From assembly GCF_030272615.1 (NCBI RefSeq), contig NC_081410.1, forward strand, positions 510,133,442-510,197,441: DNA of 64,000 bases, given 5' to 3'. The translations under genes and the position numbers were made by a program. The notes beneath the pieces are model-generated. The model made no database searches and was not told the DNA's origin. It worked only from the letters and a program-made list of their open reading frames with translations. The stretch is from Cryptomeria japonica. Its lineage: Eukaryota; Streptophyta; Pinopsida; Cupressales; Cupressaceae. This document shows, in pieces, positions 11,379-23,179 of this stretch (positions are counted from its first letter, which is position 1; every line of letters starts with the position of its first letter).

Positions 11379-11715
11379 CTTTATTACCTTCATGAAAAAC
11401 ATGGGAGATTTTATAATCATCAAAAGTTTTAAGCATTTCAATACTATCCTGGATTAAGCTTTTGATTGTCCAACTAGGAGCCTGGACACCCCTTAGATAG
11501 TTGATAATGTTTAATGAGCCACTCTCTAGCTAGACCTTCCAATAGCCATTAGAGACTACCAATTTGATTCGAATGTAGGTTGCATTTGTCTCGACATAGT
11601 GGCTTGTCTAGATTCCCAAAGGGAGAGCCATAGCCAAGACAAACTTACCATTATTATCACACACCACTCCCCCACAACCAGCAGGCCCAAGATTGCCCTT
11701 GGCTAGGTTACAAAA
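11379..11715 (-). pseudogene. RNase H domain, N-terminal part (split by gypsy insertion)
   Basis: Read on the minus strand from about 11715: LGPAGCGGVVCDNNGKFVLA at the N-terminus, a YVETNA segment around the expected Glu, SLNIINYLRGV, and the DDYKISHVFHEGNKV end. This is the RVT_3-like RNase H found in plant LINEs and related proteins. At least two TAG stops interrupt it. The chain resumes at 3487 on the other side of the gypsy element. The usual first catalytic Asp before the glycine loop is not visible at this edge. Confidence 0.6.
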
Positions 11716-11995
11716 TAATCTACTAAATCTAAGGCCAACATTTTCTTATTTTGACAACAATTCCACAATTAGCATTAAAAAATACCAATCAGACATCACT
11801 GTAATGGAAATCTTTTGACTAAAAAACAAAATTGTGTTAAAACTTTACAAAACTAATAATAAATTTATCAACATATTTACTAAAACAATGTAAGACAAAA
11901 TTTTGTAAGGCTAAAACATATATTAGATATTACTACTTTGAGTATTAAGGAGGAGATTGAAAGTATTAATGCTTAACTATCACTACATACATAGC
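11716..11995 (+). pseudogene. copia RNase H / 3'-end relic, copy 1
   Basis: Diverged copy of 22820-23070. Both carry the CCAACATTTTCTTATTTTGA stretch, a degenerate copia RNase H end, and a purine-rich AAGGAGGAGATTGAAAG that looks like a polypurine tract. No open frame remains in this copy. Confidence 0.5.
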
Positions 11996-12600
11996 CACTG
12001 CCTATGTTCATAGTGCAAGCGTTTATTACAACGGAAAATTTCAGCAGTCCTTAAATGTTTACAGGTAGATATTTTCTGTAAAAATTGGTGTATTCTTATG
12101 TCAACACGAGAGCTGTTATGTACAGTGAAATACCAATGGTTCTATGTTAAATGATGAAAATTATTGATGAAGATTATTGTTATTCATTTGAAATTATGAT
12201 ACAGTAAACAAGCTACAAACAATTTTCTCATTGAAAAATCAATTTAATTATGTAACTTGAACAACCATAGATACCGAAAGGGTTGAGACTGATAGTCATC
12301 CCAAACACACCCTATCGAGACAATTATGAGGCAGCCTTGAAGCCTTTTCGAACTAGCTGTTCGAGGTGCATTTGCTGGCTGGATAGCCATTTCCACAGTG
12401 GGGGACCTAAGCATATCTATTAAAAATAAATAAAAAACTGCTGTGAAACCGACTTGAACGTAAACTCCATTTTATAAATTATAAAATATTTATATTTAAC
12501 ACTTTGGTTGGATTATATAATTACTTGCACTCGCAGTGCTGCTTAGCAATAAATGGGGAGGACAATTCAAATTTTCCCACTGACAATCTTCTATTTGTCC
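11996..12600. other. segment absent from the paralogous copy
   Basis: Relative to the second copy (23060-23110), about 500 bp here (roughly 11998-12505) is extra. No coding or clear terminal repeat was seen in it. It could be an insertion here or a deletion there. Confidence 0.35.
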
Positions 12601-12634
12601 GAGCGAGTCCCCCAGTTGAGCTTAGCTTCTGTCG

Positions 12635-12862
12635 ATGGCTGCTCTCTTAATTAAAGGGAACACACCTTTCGTACAAACTTCTGCTCCACCCTGTCATCAT
12701 ATTGAAACCACGACTTGCGTGCAGACAATAACTATCAAGCAAGTCCACGCAAGATCTGAACTCAACTATTACAAAACCCGAACTCAAATGGCAAGCGGCA
12801 CAGTCGTCAGGAGTACGTGTGACTTTCAGTTACATCTATCTATTTATGTTCTAAATACATGA
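12635..12862 (+). CDS. short conserved ORF, copy 1 (function unknown)
   Basis: A 75-codon frame starting GTCGATGGCTGCTCTC. Its first 45 or so residues are matched by a paralogous frame at 23180-23310: both have FVQTS.PPCHHI, then TT or RTTC, then ITIKQVHARSEL. The shared start codon and conserved frame over about 130 bp suggest a once-coding 5' gene end rather than chance. IKQVHAR faintly recalls PPR-protein N-termini, but no repeats follow. The downstream part differs between copies and ends at stops. Probably a captured or duplicated gene fragment. Confidence 0.35.
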   Translation: MAALLIKGNTPFVQTSAPPCHHIETTTCVQTITIKQVHARSELNYYKTRTQMASGTVVRSTCDFQLHLSIYVLNT

Positions 12863-13023
12863 AGTATTTTCGGTTGCTCAATTGGGTATTTCTGTTTATG
12901 AGTTTTAGCAACCGTAAACGGCTCTTCATTTTAATTTGGTCATTCGAAGGACTTGCAGAAACCATTTAAGACACATCAAGGACTTTGAAAATCAATACTG
13001 GGATTAAGGGATCCCATGGGCTG

Positions 13024-13265
13024 TGTAATGCCCCCGCCATGAAGGTAGACAAAAGAAGTATGCCCAGAAAATCACCTTTATTAGAAGACTCCACTATTTT
13101 CTAAACCCTAAGAAGTAAATGAACCCGACAGTAGTTATCTTCTCAAGCAGAGACGGGGGCAATGTTTACATTACATCGAAGGCCGGCATCCTTAAGTTTC
13201 GTCGTTGTATAAACATATCTAAGTTAACAATAACAATACAGATCAAGATGTGATGGTTTAAGCTT
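13024..13265 (+). repeat. 5' LTR of gypsy D, left part (split by copia B)
   Basis: Begins TGTAATGCCCCCGCC. The right part, 20084-20900, ends GGGGACATTACA, so the two termini form the short inverted repeat TGTAATG/CATTACA expected of an LTR. The right part is followed by a PBS-like site and a gypsy gag. The total without copia B is about 1.06 kb. Confidence 0.65.
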
Positions 13266-13556
13266 TCTTGGAAGTGAAGTCCAACGGACTCCTTCCTTTT
13301 TCCGTCAAAAATTTTTGGTTCTTCACCTTTCATTTGTAAGCTCTTGAAGAGCTGGTTGCATATCATTTTGTGAGATGAATTATGTTGCAGCTGTGTGTAC
13401 AAACCAGACTTGGTTATTAATATATTGATTCCCCTGCTTTAAGTGTGGACGTAGGCAATTGTCGAACCACGATAAATTTGTGTGTCTCATTTGTCTATGT
13501 TGTGCATTTATAATTTTGTTTTCTCCACACTTTTAAATCGTTTCTTACTCCTAACA
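13266..13556 (+). repeat. 5' LTR of copia B
   Basis: Starts TCTTGGAAGTGAAGTCCAAC (the first bases would be TGTTGG in the 3' copy) and ends CTCCTAACA. It is collinear with 19780-20078. Confidence 0.9.
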
Positions 13557-13558
13557 AT

Positions 13559-13570
13559 TGGTATCAGAGC
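13559..13570 (+). other. primer binding site of copia B
   Basis: TGGTATCAGAGC, initiator-Met tRNA type, two bases after the LTR. Confidence 0.9.
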
Positions 13571-15110
13571 GAGGTTAGATCGCTTTAAGATTTCGATGGT
13601 AGAAATTCCGGAAACATGGAAGAAGTGAAGTGGTGCAGAGCACATTTCATTTCACAGCTAATTTTCAAGCACATGGTGTTGTCTACAGGTTCATTTATAC
13701 TATAACTGTGGGTTGGATCAATGGTCAACCTTGATGTAACTGAATGCCTATTTTGTATGGTCAATAATCTCTTAGGTGAGCATACAAACCTAGAGGTCTA
13801 TTAGGTCATGAAGGCTTGGAATTTGGATTTTGTCAAAGTTAGTATGTCTAGGATGTAGTCTTAGGTGTTGGAGTAAATAATGACCTTAGTTGTGTTTCCA
13901 TAAGGTCTAGGTAGTTAATAACCGGTCTTGTTCTAAACTTGCAGAATTGCAAAATGTTGCATTTGTTGTCAAGCAACTTTTCAAAGTTGCTGGTAGATGA
14001 CAACTACTTCTCCAATGACCCTAACTATTCAAAAGTTGGTTATGGATGTTGGAAGAGGTTTATATATATGTGGACAGCCATAGGAAGGCAAGTTAAAAAA
14101 AAAGGTGTTGTAAAGTTTGGAGGAGAAAGTGAATAAGACAAATTTGATTTCGCCATACACAGATTTTTCGAACGATTTGTACAGATTGTGAGAATTTCTA
14201 ATGAAGTTTTGATTTGGCTAGGAGTAACTTTGAAACATCTTTCTAATGTGGCAGGTCTGACCTCTCAAAAGAGTTTAGTAGAAGTTACAAATGTTTAATT
14301 TCTGCAGGTTGAAACCCTCCATTTTCAAGGGTTATAATGCAAGTAAGGCCCTAACTTGCAGTCTACTCATTGGGATCCGATGGCCATGGCTAGAATGCTA
14401 GTTAGGTATGTGTCGTTTGAGATTCCAGAGGGGCGAGGTCAGAGCAGTTGGTTGGTATAGTACCACCAAGCCCTATTCTAAACTAGCTGAGGGTTTAGGT
14501 TAGATTAGATGAGTTTCTTTGAATAAACAATGAGCAATGATGAGAAGATGAGTTGAAGTGTTGAAACTGGGTACTTGAATATAGGAGAAACTTCCCAAAA
14601 AGTTGGAACCTTCTTGTGATCCCATTCTCCATTCCTCTTTTGTGCGATCGGTCTAACCTGGTCAATTAGTCCTATAACTAAGTAGGTGTTGAAGAGGGCA
14701 GGAATAGGTTGGAAAATCCAATCTTTTCGAATCTGATAGTGATCCCTAAAGGGTGTTTGAAACCTAAATTTGGGTAAGTGTTGTTTGGTTTTATTTGGAG
14801 AAAAGTCCCAAAAGACAGTGAAATTGGGCTACTAACCGGTGAACCTGTACTAGTAAGTCTATGAAATTGGTATCGGTAAAACGGTGAAACTTGTACCGGT
14901 AGACCTATATCAATGGGCTTGTCTAGTCCGCAAAAACAAATACTTGTCTTGTGTTTCAAATAAGCATTGTGGAAGATCTTGATAGGTCTTAGGAAGTGGA
15001 TAGGAGTGTGTGTCAACCCGGTTAGTGGTGAGAAGTTGATTTCACCATTGAGGTGTGAAACATAACCAGAAAAAGAAGACCAGAGGTGTGTGTGTAGGTT
15101 TATCACCCTA
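13571..15110 (+). other. unusually long leader of copia B
   Basis: About 1.5 kb separates the PBS from the first recognisable gag residues. I see no domain, terminal repeats or tandem repeats in it. Short frames here (for example 13939-14136) have no recognisable motif. It may hold an undetected insertion or a decayed extra gene. Confidence 0.4.
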
Positions 15111-16072
15111 ATGTTGCCAGCCTCTGCATCACGAAGATAGAGAAGTTCTTTGGTCAGAGCTTCAGGTTATGGAAGGTGCAGATGGAGTATTTGTTGATAA
15201 AGAAAGACCTTTCACTTGCGCTTGAAGGGAAAGCAAAGAAGCCAACTGCAATGGCTGATAAAGAATGGGAAAAATTAGACAAGAAGGCAAGAGCGATAAT
15301 TTTTCTCTTGCTGTGAAACAATGTTCTCTTCAATGTCATAGGTGATGCAACAACAAAATATGTATGGGATAGACTCACAACCATGTATGAAATGGCATTG
15401 ATTGCCAATAAAGTGTTTATCATGAAGCGCTTGTACAAGCTTAAGATGAAGGAAGGTTGCACTATGGAAAACCATATAAATGAATTTAATACATTGATTA
15501 GTCAAGCGACTTCGATGGGGGAGACACAAGATGATGAGAGCAAGGTTGTTCTTTTATTATGGTCTTTGTCAAGCAGTTGGGATGGCGTTGTTACAACAGT
15601 GAGCACATCTATATCGAATAAAAATAAGTTGGTTTTTAATGATGTAGTAGCTACTCTTCTCAGTGAGGATTTGAGAAGAAAGAATGATGAACCTTCATCC
15701 GGTGAAGCCTTAACGGTGGTTAGCACCGAAAATATAGGTAGAAGACATAATAGAGGCATAAATAATTATCATAGACATTCGAAATCAGCAAGGAGATCGA
15801 AGTCTAGAAACATAAATGGAGATTTTTGGTTTTATGGAAAAGTTGGTCATGTAAAGAAGGATTATAGAAACTTCAAAAGGGAACAAGAGAGGGTGCAAGA
15901 TAGAGAAGCAAATACAATATACGATAAATATGATAGTGTACTAATCCTTTCAACAACCGACCCTACTCTGGATTCATGTATGCTTGATTCTGGTGCCTCA
16001 CATCATGCTACCTCATGTCTTGAAGCATTCATTAACTACCATGAAGGTCATTTTTTGGAAATGTTTTCTTAG
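15111..16072 (+). pseudogene. copia B gag and protease, broken
   Basis: Gag starts near 15115 with KIEKFFGQSFRLWKVQMEYL, the copia N-terminal motif. A TGA near 15317 interrupts it before VWDRLTTMYEMALIANKVFI, the UBN2 core. The nucleocapsid knuckle is decayed (FWFYGKVGHVKKDY; both leading cysteines and the last one are gone). The protease motif CMLDSGASHHAT at about 15988 is intact. The frame closes at 16070-16072 and later sequence continues in other frames. The order gag-PR in one polyprotein is normal for copia. Confidence 0.88.
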
Positions 16073-16359
16073 GAGAGAACAAAGCTTTTGAAATTACAGG
16101 CAAAGGTGATGCGTTGCTTCCATTAGAAGGTGGTAAAACATGGCTCCTCAAAGATGTTCGCCATGTGACAAAATTGAAGTAGAATTTGATATCTATTGGA
16201 TAGCTCTTTGATCAAGGTCTTAATGTAAGTTTTCTTCCAGATACGTGGAAGGTAACTCATGGTACCATGCTGATTGCAAATGGTAATAAAGTGGGTAGTC
16301 TATACATATTTAAGACTCGTGGTGAAGTGGGAGTTGCAATGGTGATTGAGGACACCAAA

Positions 16360-17394
16360 GAGGATCTTTGGCATCAAAGACCTGGGCATATTAGCAAGAA
16401 AGGACTCCATGTTATACACACAAGAAATTAGCTTCCGGGCCTCAAACTTGTTGACTTAGCCTTCTGTGAAGATTGACTTTATGGCAAACAAAAGAGAGTC
16501 AGTTTTTTGAAAGGTGGGCGTGACATAAAGACAACACCGTTGGATCTTGTGTACTCAAATGTTTATGGGCCTACTAAGGTAACCTCCATAGGAGGCGCTA
16601 ACTATTTTGTCACTTTTCTTGATGATTGTACAAGAAAATTATGGATTTATATGCTTTCTAAGAAATCTGAAGTCTTTTCAAAATTTAAAATTTTCAAAGC
16701 TTTAGTTGAAAATCAGATTGGGCATAAGATTAAGTGTTTACAAACCGATAATGGTGGAGAATTTTGTTCACATGAATTTGATGATTTTTGTGCTGATAAT
16801 GGGATTAGAATAATTAAGGTTGTTCCCTTTACTCCTCAAGAAAACGGTGCAGCCAAGAGGATGAATAGGACAATTCTTGAAAAGGCACGATGTATGTTGT
16901 CAAATGCAGGTTTAGGCAAGGAATTTCAGGTAAAAGCTTGTAACATGGCAGTGCATCTAATCAACCGAAGTCCCTCATCTAAATTGGATTTTGGTATTCT
17001 GGAAGAGGAATGGCAAGGGAAGAGGATTTCATACTCACATCTTCATGTGTTTAGATGTGAAGCCTTCTCGCATATACCCAAGGAGAAGCGAACCAAATTG
17101 GATCCAAAGCCATTGAAATGTATTTTCGTGGGGTATGACTATGATGAAGAGAAATTTGGTTTCAGATTGTTGGATCCAATTCATAAAAAGATTGTTCTTA
17201 GAAGGGATATAATTTTTCATGAGACTTCTTTCCCCATGCTACAAGTTTCCAATAAACCAGAAAAAGAATATGTCCCTATGTCTCTATTTCAAAATTCTGC
17301 TACTAGTGCTCTACCTCAAGTCTTTCATCTAGTGGGAGCCCATATGTCATCTACCACGGTTGAATACAATTATCAAACTAAGAATAATGAATAA
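16360..17394 (+). pseudogene. copia B integrase
   Basis: The pre-integrase zinc region is visible around 16366-16480 (LWHQRPGHISKKGL, then FCED), with two TAG/TGA stops. The catalytic core follows in a 295-codon frame: LDLVYSNVYGP, where the first catalytic Asp position reads Asn; LQTDNGGEFCS with the second Asp; and FTPQENGAAKRMNRTILE with the Glu. Downstream is the typical VFRCEAFSHIPKEKRTKLDP and CIFVGYD segment. The loss of the first Asp suggests an inactive enzyme even without the stops. Confidence 0.9.
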
Positions 17395-18024
17395 GAAAGT
17401 ACTTATCATGACTGTTCATAGCCATTTGAAATAGCACATTGTGGAACAGAGGGATGGGATAACACCTCTCAACCCTTCTCAGAACCATCATAGGCTTGCA
17501 GGAAGACTGTTAAAGATGTCTTCAACCCGATAGTGCCAATGCCTACACATTACCATGTTGTTTCCCTCTCCAAGAACACTAGCTCACATACTCCATAGCA
17601 TGATGGTCTTTCACTGCAAGGAAAGCGGTCGCATGAGGCTGGGCACTCACCACTGCTTGTTGAGCATTCTCCACAACCTACAGATCGATTGTCATGCCTG
17701 CCTCGAGATTCCCTTCCCATGCATTTACCACCACCATAGGTCTTTGTTGCTGACGGTGATGGTCTCGTGGAAGCCTATTCACATGGTCGCGGGCTCAATA
17801 CTGGAGTGACCTCCTCTGCGAACCCACAACAAGGGCATCATCCTCCTATGCATACCATGGGGGACATCTCTGACTTGCCTTCACACAACGTGGACAAAAA
17901 TCAACAGGCCATCAATTGTCCTACAGACAGGGAAATTAACAGAGACATTACCAGGCATATTAACAATGAGAATCACTTATTAAATAGGAGTAATATTGAT
18001 TTTCATAAATAGAGAACACATAAA

Positions 18025-19718
18025 TTGAATGATTCTACTAATCCAATAGAGAGTCAATTGAGGAAATCTACCAGACATATACGACCTCCTACAAAGTTCT
18101 CCAACTATGACTTATTGTTTTGTGAAGAAGCTGAGCCTACTTTGCTAATTTCTGATCAAACAAAGCCTACAACATACAAAGAAGCTTGTAAAATTGCAGA
18201 TTGTGATAACTAGCATGCTGCAATGTGCGAAGAAATGGATGCACTATTGCAAAATCAGACATGAGATTTGGTGCCACTTTCGCCTGATAGAAAGGAATTA
18301 AGAAATAAGTGGGTGTATAAATTAAAAGATGAAGCCGGTGGTCGCAAAAGATTTCGAGAAAGACTAGTTGTCAAGGGATATGCTCAGTAGCAAGACCTCG
18401 ATTTTAAAGAAATTTTCTCACCAGTAGTCAAAATGACTACCATCTAAGCAATATTGGGATTGGTTGCAACCTGGGATCTTGAGATTGAACAGTTGGATGT
18501 GAAGACAATATTTCTCCATGGCGATCTTGATGAGGAATTGTTTATGCATTAGACTAAAGGATTTATTAAAAAGGGTCAGGAACACCTCTATTGTAGATTG
18601 AAACACAATTTGTATGGGCTTAAGGAAGCCCCCCACCAGTGGTATCTTAAATTTGACAAATTCATGATTGATCACAAGTTTACTCACCGCAAGTCTGATC
18701 TTTGTATCTATTTTAAAAAGCTTCCCAATGGAAAATTTGTCATACTTCTTCTTTATGTGGATGATATGCTAGTGGCCGACACAAGCATGAAGATTGTGAG
18801 TGAACTCAAAACTCACTTAGCAAATCAATTTGCCATGAAATATTTAGGGGCAACAAAGAAGATTCTAGGGATGACTATTTTTCAGGATAGGAAAAAGAGA
18901 GAACTCAAACTATCTCAGCAAGACTACATTAAAAAGGTATTGGATAGATCTGGTATGGTAGATGCTAAGTCTATTTGCGTACCCTTAGCCTCTCATTTTC
19001 AGCTATCTTCTCAATTGTGTCCAAAAACACAAGAAGATAAGGAGTTTACGGACAAACTTCCATACAAATATGTAGTTGGAAGTCTTATGTACACTATGGT
19101 GTCTACTTGTCTAGATATTGCTCATGTCGTGGGAGTGGTGAGTAGATTTATGGCTAATTGGGGCAAATCACATTGGGAGGCGGTTAAGTATATCTTGCGC
19201 TATCTCAAGGGTACTTCTGATTTTTTCTTATGGTTTGGGAAGGGCAAGGCACTTTTGCAAGGGTTTACTGAATTTGATTTTGTCAGAGATTTAGACAAAA
19301 GAAATTCTACTTCAGGTTATGCTTTCACATTTGTTGGGCAGCAATTAGTTGGGCTTCAAAATTACAACATACAGTTTCTCAATCGACTAAAGAGGCTGAA
19401 TACATAGCTCTTTTTGAGGGAGCAAAGGAGATGGTATGGTTGCAACTCATGTTCAGTGAGTTGCATTTGAAGCAATCAGATTTTGCTTTGTTTTGTGATA
19501 ATAGTAGTGCCATCTTTATGACCAAACATCAGAAATCTTAGCCTCGATCAAAAAATGTTGATGTTCATAGTCATTATGTTCGGCATATGGTTCAAGAAGG
19601 CAAGTTTCATGTAGATAAAATTCATACCGACAAGAATCCGACTGATGTGCTCACTAAAGTAGTTAAGTGGGAGAAGTTTGATTTCTATCGAGCTTCTCTC
19701 GGCCTTTCCAATAACTGA
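18025..19718 (+). pseudogene. copia B reverse transcriptase and RNase H
   Basis: RVT_2 reverse transcriptase plus RNase H. In order: RKSTRHIRPPTKF, EEMDALLQNQT, RNKWVYKLK, RLVVKGYAQ (then a stop), QLDVKTIFLHGDLDEELFM with the first catalytic Asp, NLYGLKEAPHQWY, VILLLYVDDML with an intact YVDD, KYLGATKKILGMTI, PYKYVVGSLMYTM, and KYILRYLKGTSDF. RNase H has STKEAEYIAL, FCDNSSAI and NPTDVLTK. It closes with a natural-looking stop at 19716-19718. About six internal stops or frameshifts; many stop codons could derive from CAG or CAA codons. It lies 60 bp upstream of the 3' LTR. Confidence 0.92.
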
Positions 19719-19779
19719 TAGCAGGGCTAAGTTGGGGAATCTACTTGTTGCAGTAGTTCGTTGGCCTTTAGTGGGATAT

Positions 19780-20078
19780 TGTTGGAAGTGAAGTCCAACA
19801 GACTCCTTCCCTTTGCCGCCAAAAACTCTTGGCTCTTCAACTTCTATTTGTAAGCTCTTTAAGAGATGGTTGCATATCATTTTGTGAGATGAATTCTGGA
19901 GCTTCTTGCAGCTATGTGTGTACAAACCAGACTTGGTTATTAATATATTGATTCCCTGCTTTAAGTGTGGACGTAGGCAATTGCCTAACCATGATAAATC
20001 TGTGTGTCTCATTTGTGTATGTTGTGAATTTATAATTTTGTTTTCTCTGCTCTTTTAATTTGTTTCTTACTCCTAACA
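19780..20078 (+). repeat. 3' LTR of copia B
   Basis: TGTTGGAAGTGAAGTCCAAC to CTCCTAACA, collinear with the 5' LTR. It is preceded by a short purine-rich AGTGGGATAT and followed by AGCTT. Confidence 0.9.
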
Positions 20079-20083
20079 AGCTT

Positions 20084-20900
20084 ATGATCATATGCACCAT
20101 CGAGCAAGTAAAGAGGTGCGATTACAAGAACCACTAATTAGTTAAGACAAATGACGATTCATGAGGAGTAGAAACTCACAAGTAGGGGTCATCATAGAAA
20201 AATACACAACTTTCCATCACGGGTGAGGATATATATAAACAACACATGACCTTCAAAAAGAAAAGGCATGAAAGAAGAAAGATAAGCATTGGATAACAAC
20301 CAAGAATCACAGTCTCAATGGTATTGAATTAAGGCAACAGTCTATATACTGATCTGAGTATTTTGGTATGATTGATAATATGTGACATTCTCATTATGTT
20401 AAACTATTATCAATACATAATAAAATGAATATATTGATTTCTTTAAAGCTTCATCAAATATGTCATCTCGTTATGGATGGGAGATGTGGGCATATAAGGA
20501 AAGCAAGTAGTTGGGTGGTCCATTTGAGTTAAGTTAGGAGGCTAAATGATGGATGTGCTTTTGTGCTCCTTAAGAGGTGGAATGACATTTGTGTTTTTGT
20601 ACCCTTGAACTTGATGGATAGGCTCAAGGTGCCTTGTAGGATTTTTCATGGGCTTCATAGTGTGGATGAGTCATCAAGTGAAGCCTCAAAAGAAACCCAC
20701 ATGTTCTTATGATTATTAGGATGATGAATAGATTTCTATTTGTGAATTGTTGGATTATTTGTTTCATCTTTTAATAACTAATCTAATTGCAGGTTCTAAC
20801 CCAAGATGTTAAGGAGGTAAATCACATTTCCAAATATAATCCATACCTCATTTAGGTATTCTAGGGTAAATTGAGTTAAACCCTAATAGGGGACATTACA
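20084..20900 (+). repeat. 5' LTR of gypsy D, right part
   Basis: Continues the LTR begun at 13024 after copia B and its duplicated AGCTT. It ends AATAGGGGACATTACA. No coding content was seen. Confidence 0.6.
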
Positions 20901-20914
20901 ATTCGTATCAGAGA
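20901..20914 (+). other. primer-binding-like site of gypsy D
   Basis: ATTCGTATCAGAGA resembles the TGGTATCAGAG type with one base changed. It directly follows the CATTACA LTR end. Confidence 0.6.
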
Positions 20915-20949
20915 AATCCTTCTTGCTACCCTATGAAGGGAAGTTAATG

Positions 20950-21958
20950 CAACATAGCCAAAGGGCTCAAAGGGCTTTAGAAATATAAAGAAGGAAATTC
21001 ACCTCTATCAATAATCCTATATCTAACAACACCATAAATGAACAAATGGGCATTGACTTGATCATTGGCTCAAGTTCGCATGGAGAAAAACCAATGAATG
21101 ACCCAACTTTTTCTCCAAGAAATCCAAAACTTGAATAACAATATCTCTATATTCAACCAAAATAATGGAAGGGATACCCACTCCAGCCATTCTAAAAATA
21201 ACAATCTAACAAGGGTATCAACCCCTATGCCAATAATACCTCCTTTCCTACCTCGAGAAGAAGACATGATAAAAAAAGAAGCAAACAATCAAACCATGGA
21301 TATTTTGGAAGAACTTGCGGAAGCATACTTAAGATTCGATCTTGAAATAAAGAAGGATGTCCCTTTTAGGGATTATTGTGACATTAAAACATGAGTTGCC
21401 CCAAACAAGAGAAGAGAGAAACTCGATAAAGACTTAAAATATAAAGATTAGTGAAATGACCCTCTCCAAATTTCATGGATCTAGGAAGACTGTAAAATGT
21501 TCTTGGGTCCAAAAATTAGAAACCCAACTTGCACTCATCCCCATGACGCAAGAGAACGCCGTAAAAATTTTCATACTCCACTTGGAAGGGACAACTCATT
21601 ATTAATGGCATCATACCATCATTACCCAAGACCACCAATATATAACAAACTATGATGAGTTCACCTAGAATTCATCCAAAGATTTGACCCAAAACACCGT
21701 AAATGGTACTTTAGGGAACTTACACTTCTAAGGCAACAAGGAACCATAGAAGAGTATGTAATTAATTTCCAAAAACTTTTTGTAATGGTACTAGACGTAT
21801 CTCAAAGAAGATTGTCCTATCTATTTGCCCAAGTATCCAAAGACTCTATCAAGGCTTTGATAAGTGCCCTCAATCCTTTCTCACTCAAGGATGCAATTAA
21901 AAAAGCACTAAATGTGGATATCACACCCACAAAAGACAAATACTCTACAAAAATTTAA
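20950..21958 (+). pseudogene. gypsy D gag fragment
   Basis: Frame pieces on the plus strand carry the gypsy gag capsid pattern: a 98-codon Asn/Gln-rich N-terminal frame (21098-21394), then in other frames WVQKLETQLALIPMTQENAV, FILHLEGTTHY, FIQRFDPKHRKWYFRELTLL and RQQGTIEEYVINFQKLF. Frameshifts lie near 21400 and 21660. The frame closes near 21958; no protease or pol follows, so the rest of the element is missing from this place. Confidence 0.75.
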
Positions 21959-22250
21959 CCTTCTAATGTTCATACCAAACCTTTTCATAGAGATGAAAGG
22001 CAAAATCATCTCTAACTTACAAAGATAAAGATAATGGATCTATTTAGCAATACAAAGAAATACTAGTAGTTCATGAAGCTTCTCACAACATTAGTTATAG
22101 ATTATAATAAAACTTACATTTTTGTTTTCAAGTTGGATACTATATTGATTATTTTTCCATTTGTAACACAATTTAAGTGGAAAATTTATCAATTTAAAGT
22201 GTTAAATGATTTTTTTTGAACGATTTCTTTAATTAAGAAGTATTTATAGA
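21959..22250. other. no recognisable feature
   Basis: About 290 bp of AT-rich sequence between the gypsy D gag and the copia relic; nothing recognised. Confidence 0.5.
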
Positions 22251-23080
22251 ATAACCATTAGATTATGAAACTATAGGAAAAAGACCAAAATTTTACAAGT
22301 CAGAAATAACTTTATGCAAACTCAAGAAAGCGCTAAGAGTTTTGTATAATAAAATATATGGATATTTTTTAAATAATGTCTTTAGGGGAGTGAAATCACA
22401 CTTTATGCTGAATTAAGAGGTATAATTAAGGATTCACTTATAGTCTATCAACATGTTGATAAATTAATTTATATAAGAAATAGAAAAATTTTACTAGAAT
22501 GTTTTAATAATATATAAATAATGAATTCAAAATGAGAGCTTTATGTTTGATGTATTATGTTTTTGGATCAGAAGTAAAGCAACAAATGTAAACATATTTA
22601 TCTTAAAAGAAAAATATGCAATTGATTTACTTGTTAGATATATTCAAGGAACAAATAATTTTGGCATTTTGTATACATCAACTGATAATCTTATAATTTT
22701 AGATTAGTTGGATGTACAAATAGTGATTGGACAGGAGCTATTGATATTTTTTCATCAATAGAAAACTGACTATATCGTAGCAACATCAACACTTATCAAG
22801 AGATTTAATTAGCATGTTACTAAATCTAAGACCAACATTTTCTTATTTTGACAATAATTCCGCAATTAGCATAAAATATCAACCACACATCATTGTAATA
22901 GAAATCTTCTTGCTAAAAGTTAAGTTGAAATTTTACAAAACTAATAATAAATTTGTTAACGTATTTACTGAAACAACATCAAGACAATGTAAAGCTAAGC
23001 ATATATTAGATATTACTACTGTAAGCATTAAGGAGGAGATTGAAAGTATTAATGCTTAACTATCACTAAATACACAGCCA
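22250..23080 (+). pseudogene. copia RT/RNase H relic, copy 2
   Basis: Plus-strand pieces recall the copia RT connection and RNase H: LVRYIQGTNNFGILYTST, a segment near DW (SDWTGA), DYIVATSTL, then FDNNSAISIK and a purine-rich AAGGAGGAGATTGAAAG. Stops occur every few dozen codons. The last 250 bp are a diverged copy of 11716-11995. No LTR was identified for it. Confidence 0.6.
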
Positions 23081-23179
23081 CTGCAGAGATTTGGTGAGAT
23101 TGTATAATTACTTGCGCTTCCAGTACTGCTTAGCAATAAAGGGGAGGGGGGAGGACAATTCAGCTTTTCCCGCTGTCAA

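Larger units (their letters stand above)
13266..20078 (+). mobile_element. complete Ty1/copia retrotransposon (copia B)
   Basis: A 6.8 kb element with short, similar LTRs of 291 and 299 bp, PBS, gag, protease, integrase, RT and RNase H in copia order. It has AGCTT target duplications at 13261-13265 and 20079-20083. Many stops make it defective. It sits inside the LTR of an older gypsy element in the same orientation. Confidence 0.92.

Noticed and set aside
14678-15106. 142-codon minus-strand frame in the copia B leader
   Set aside because: No motif, low complexity in places, and opposite to the element; more likely chance.
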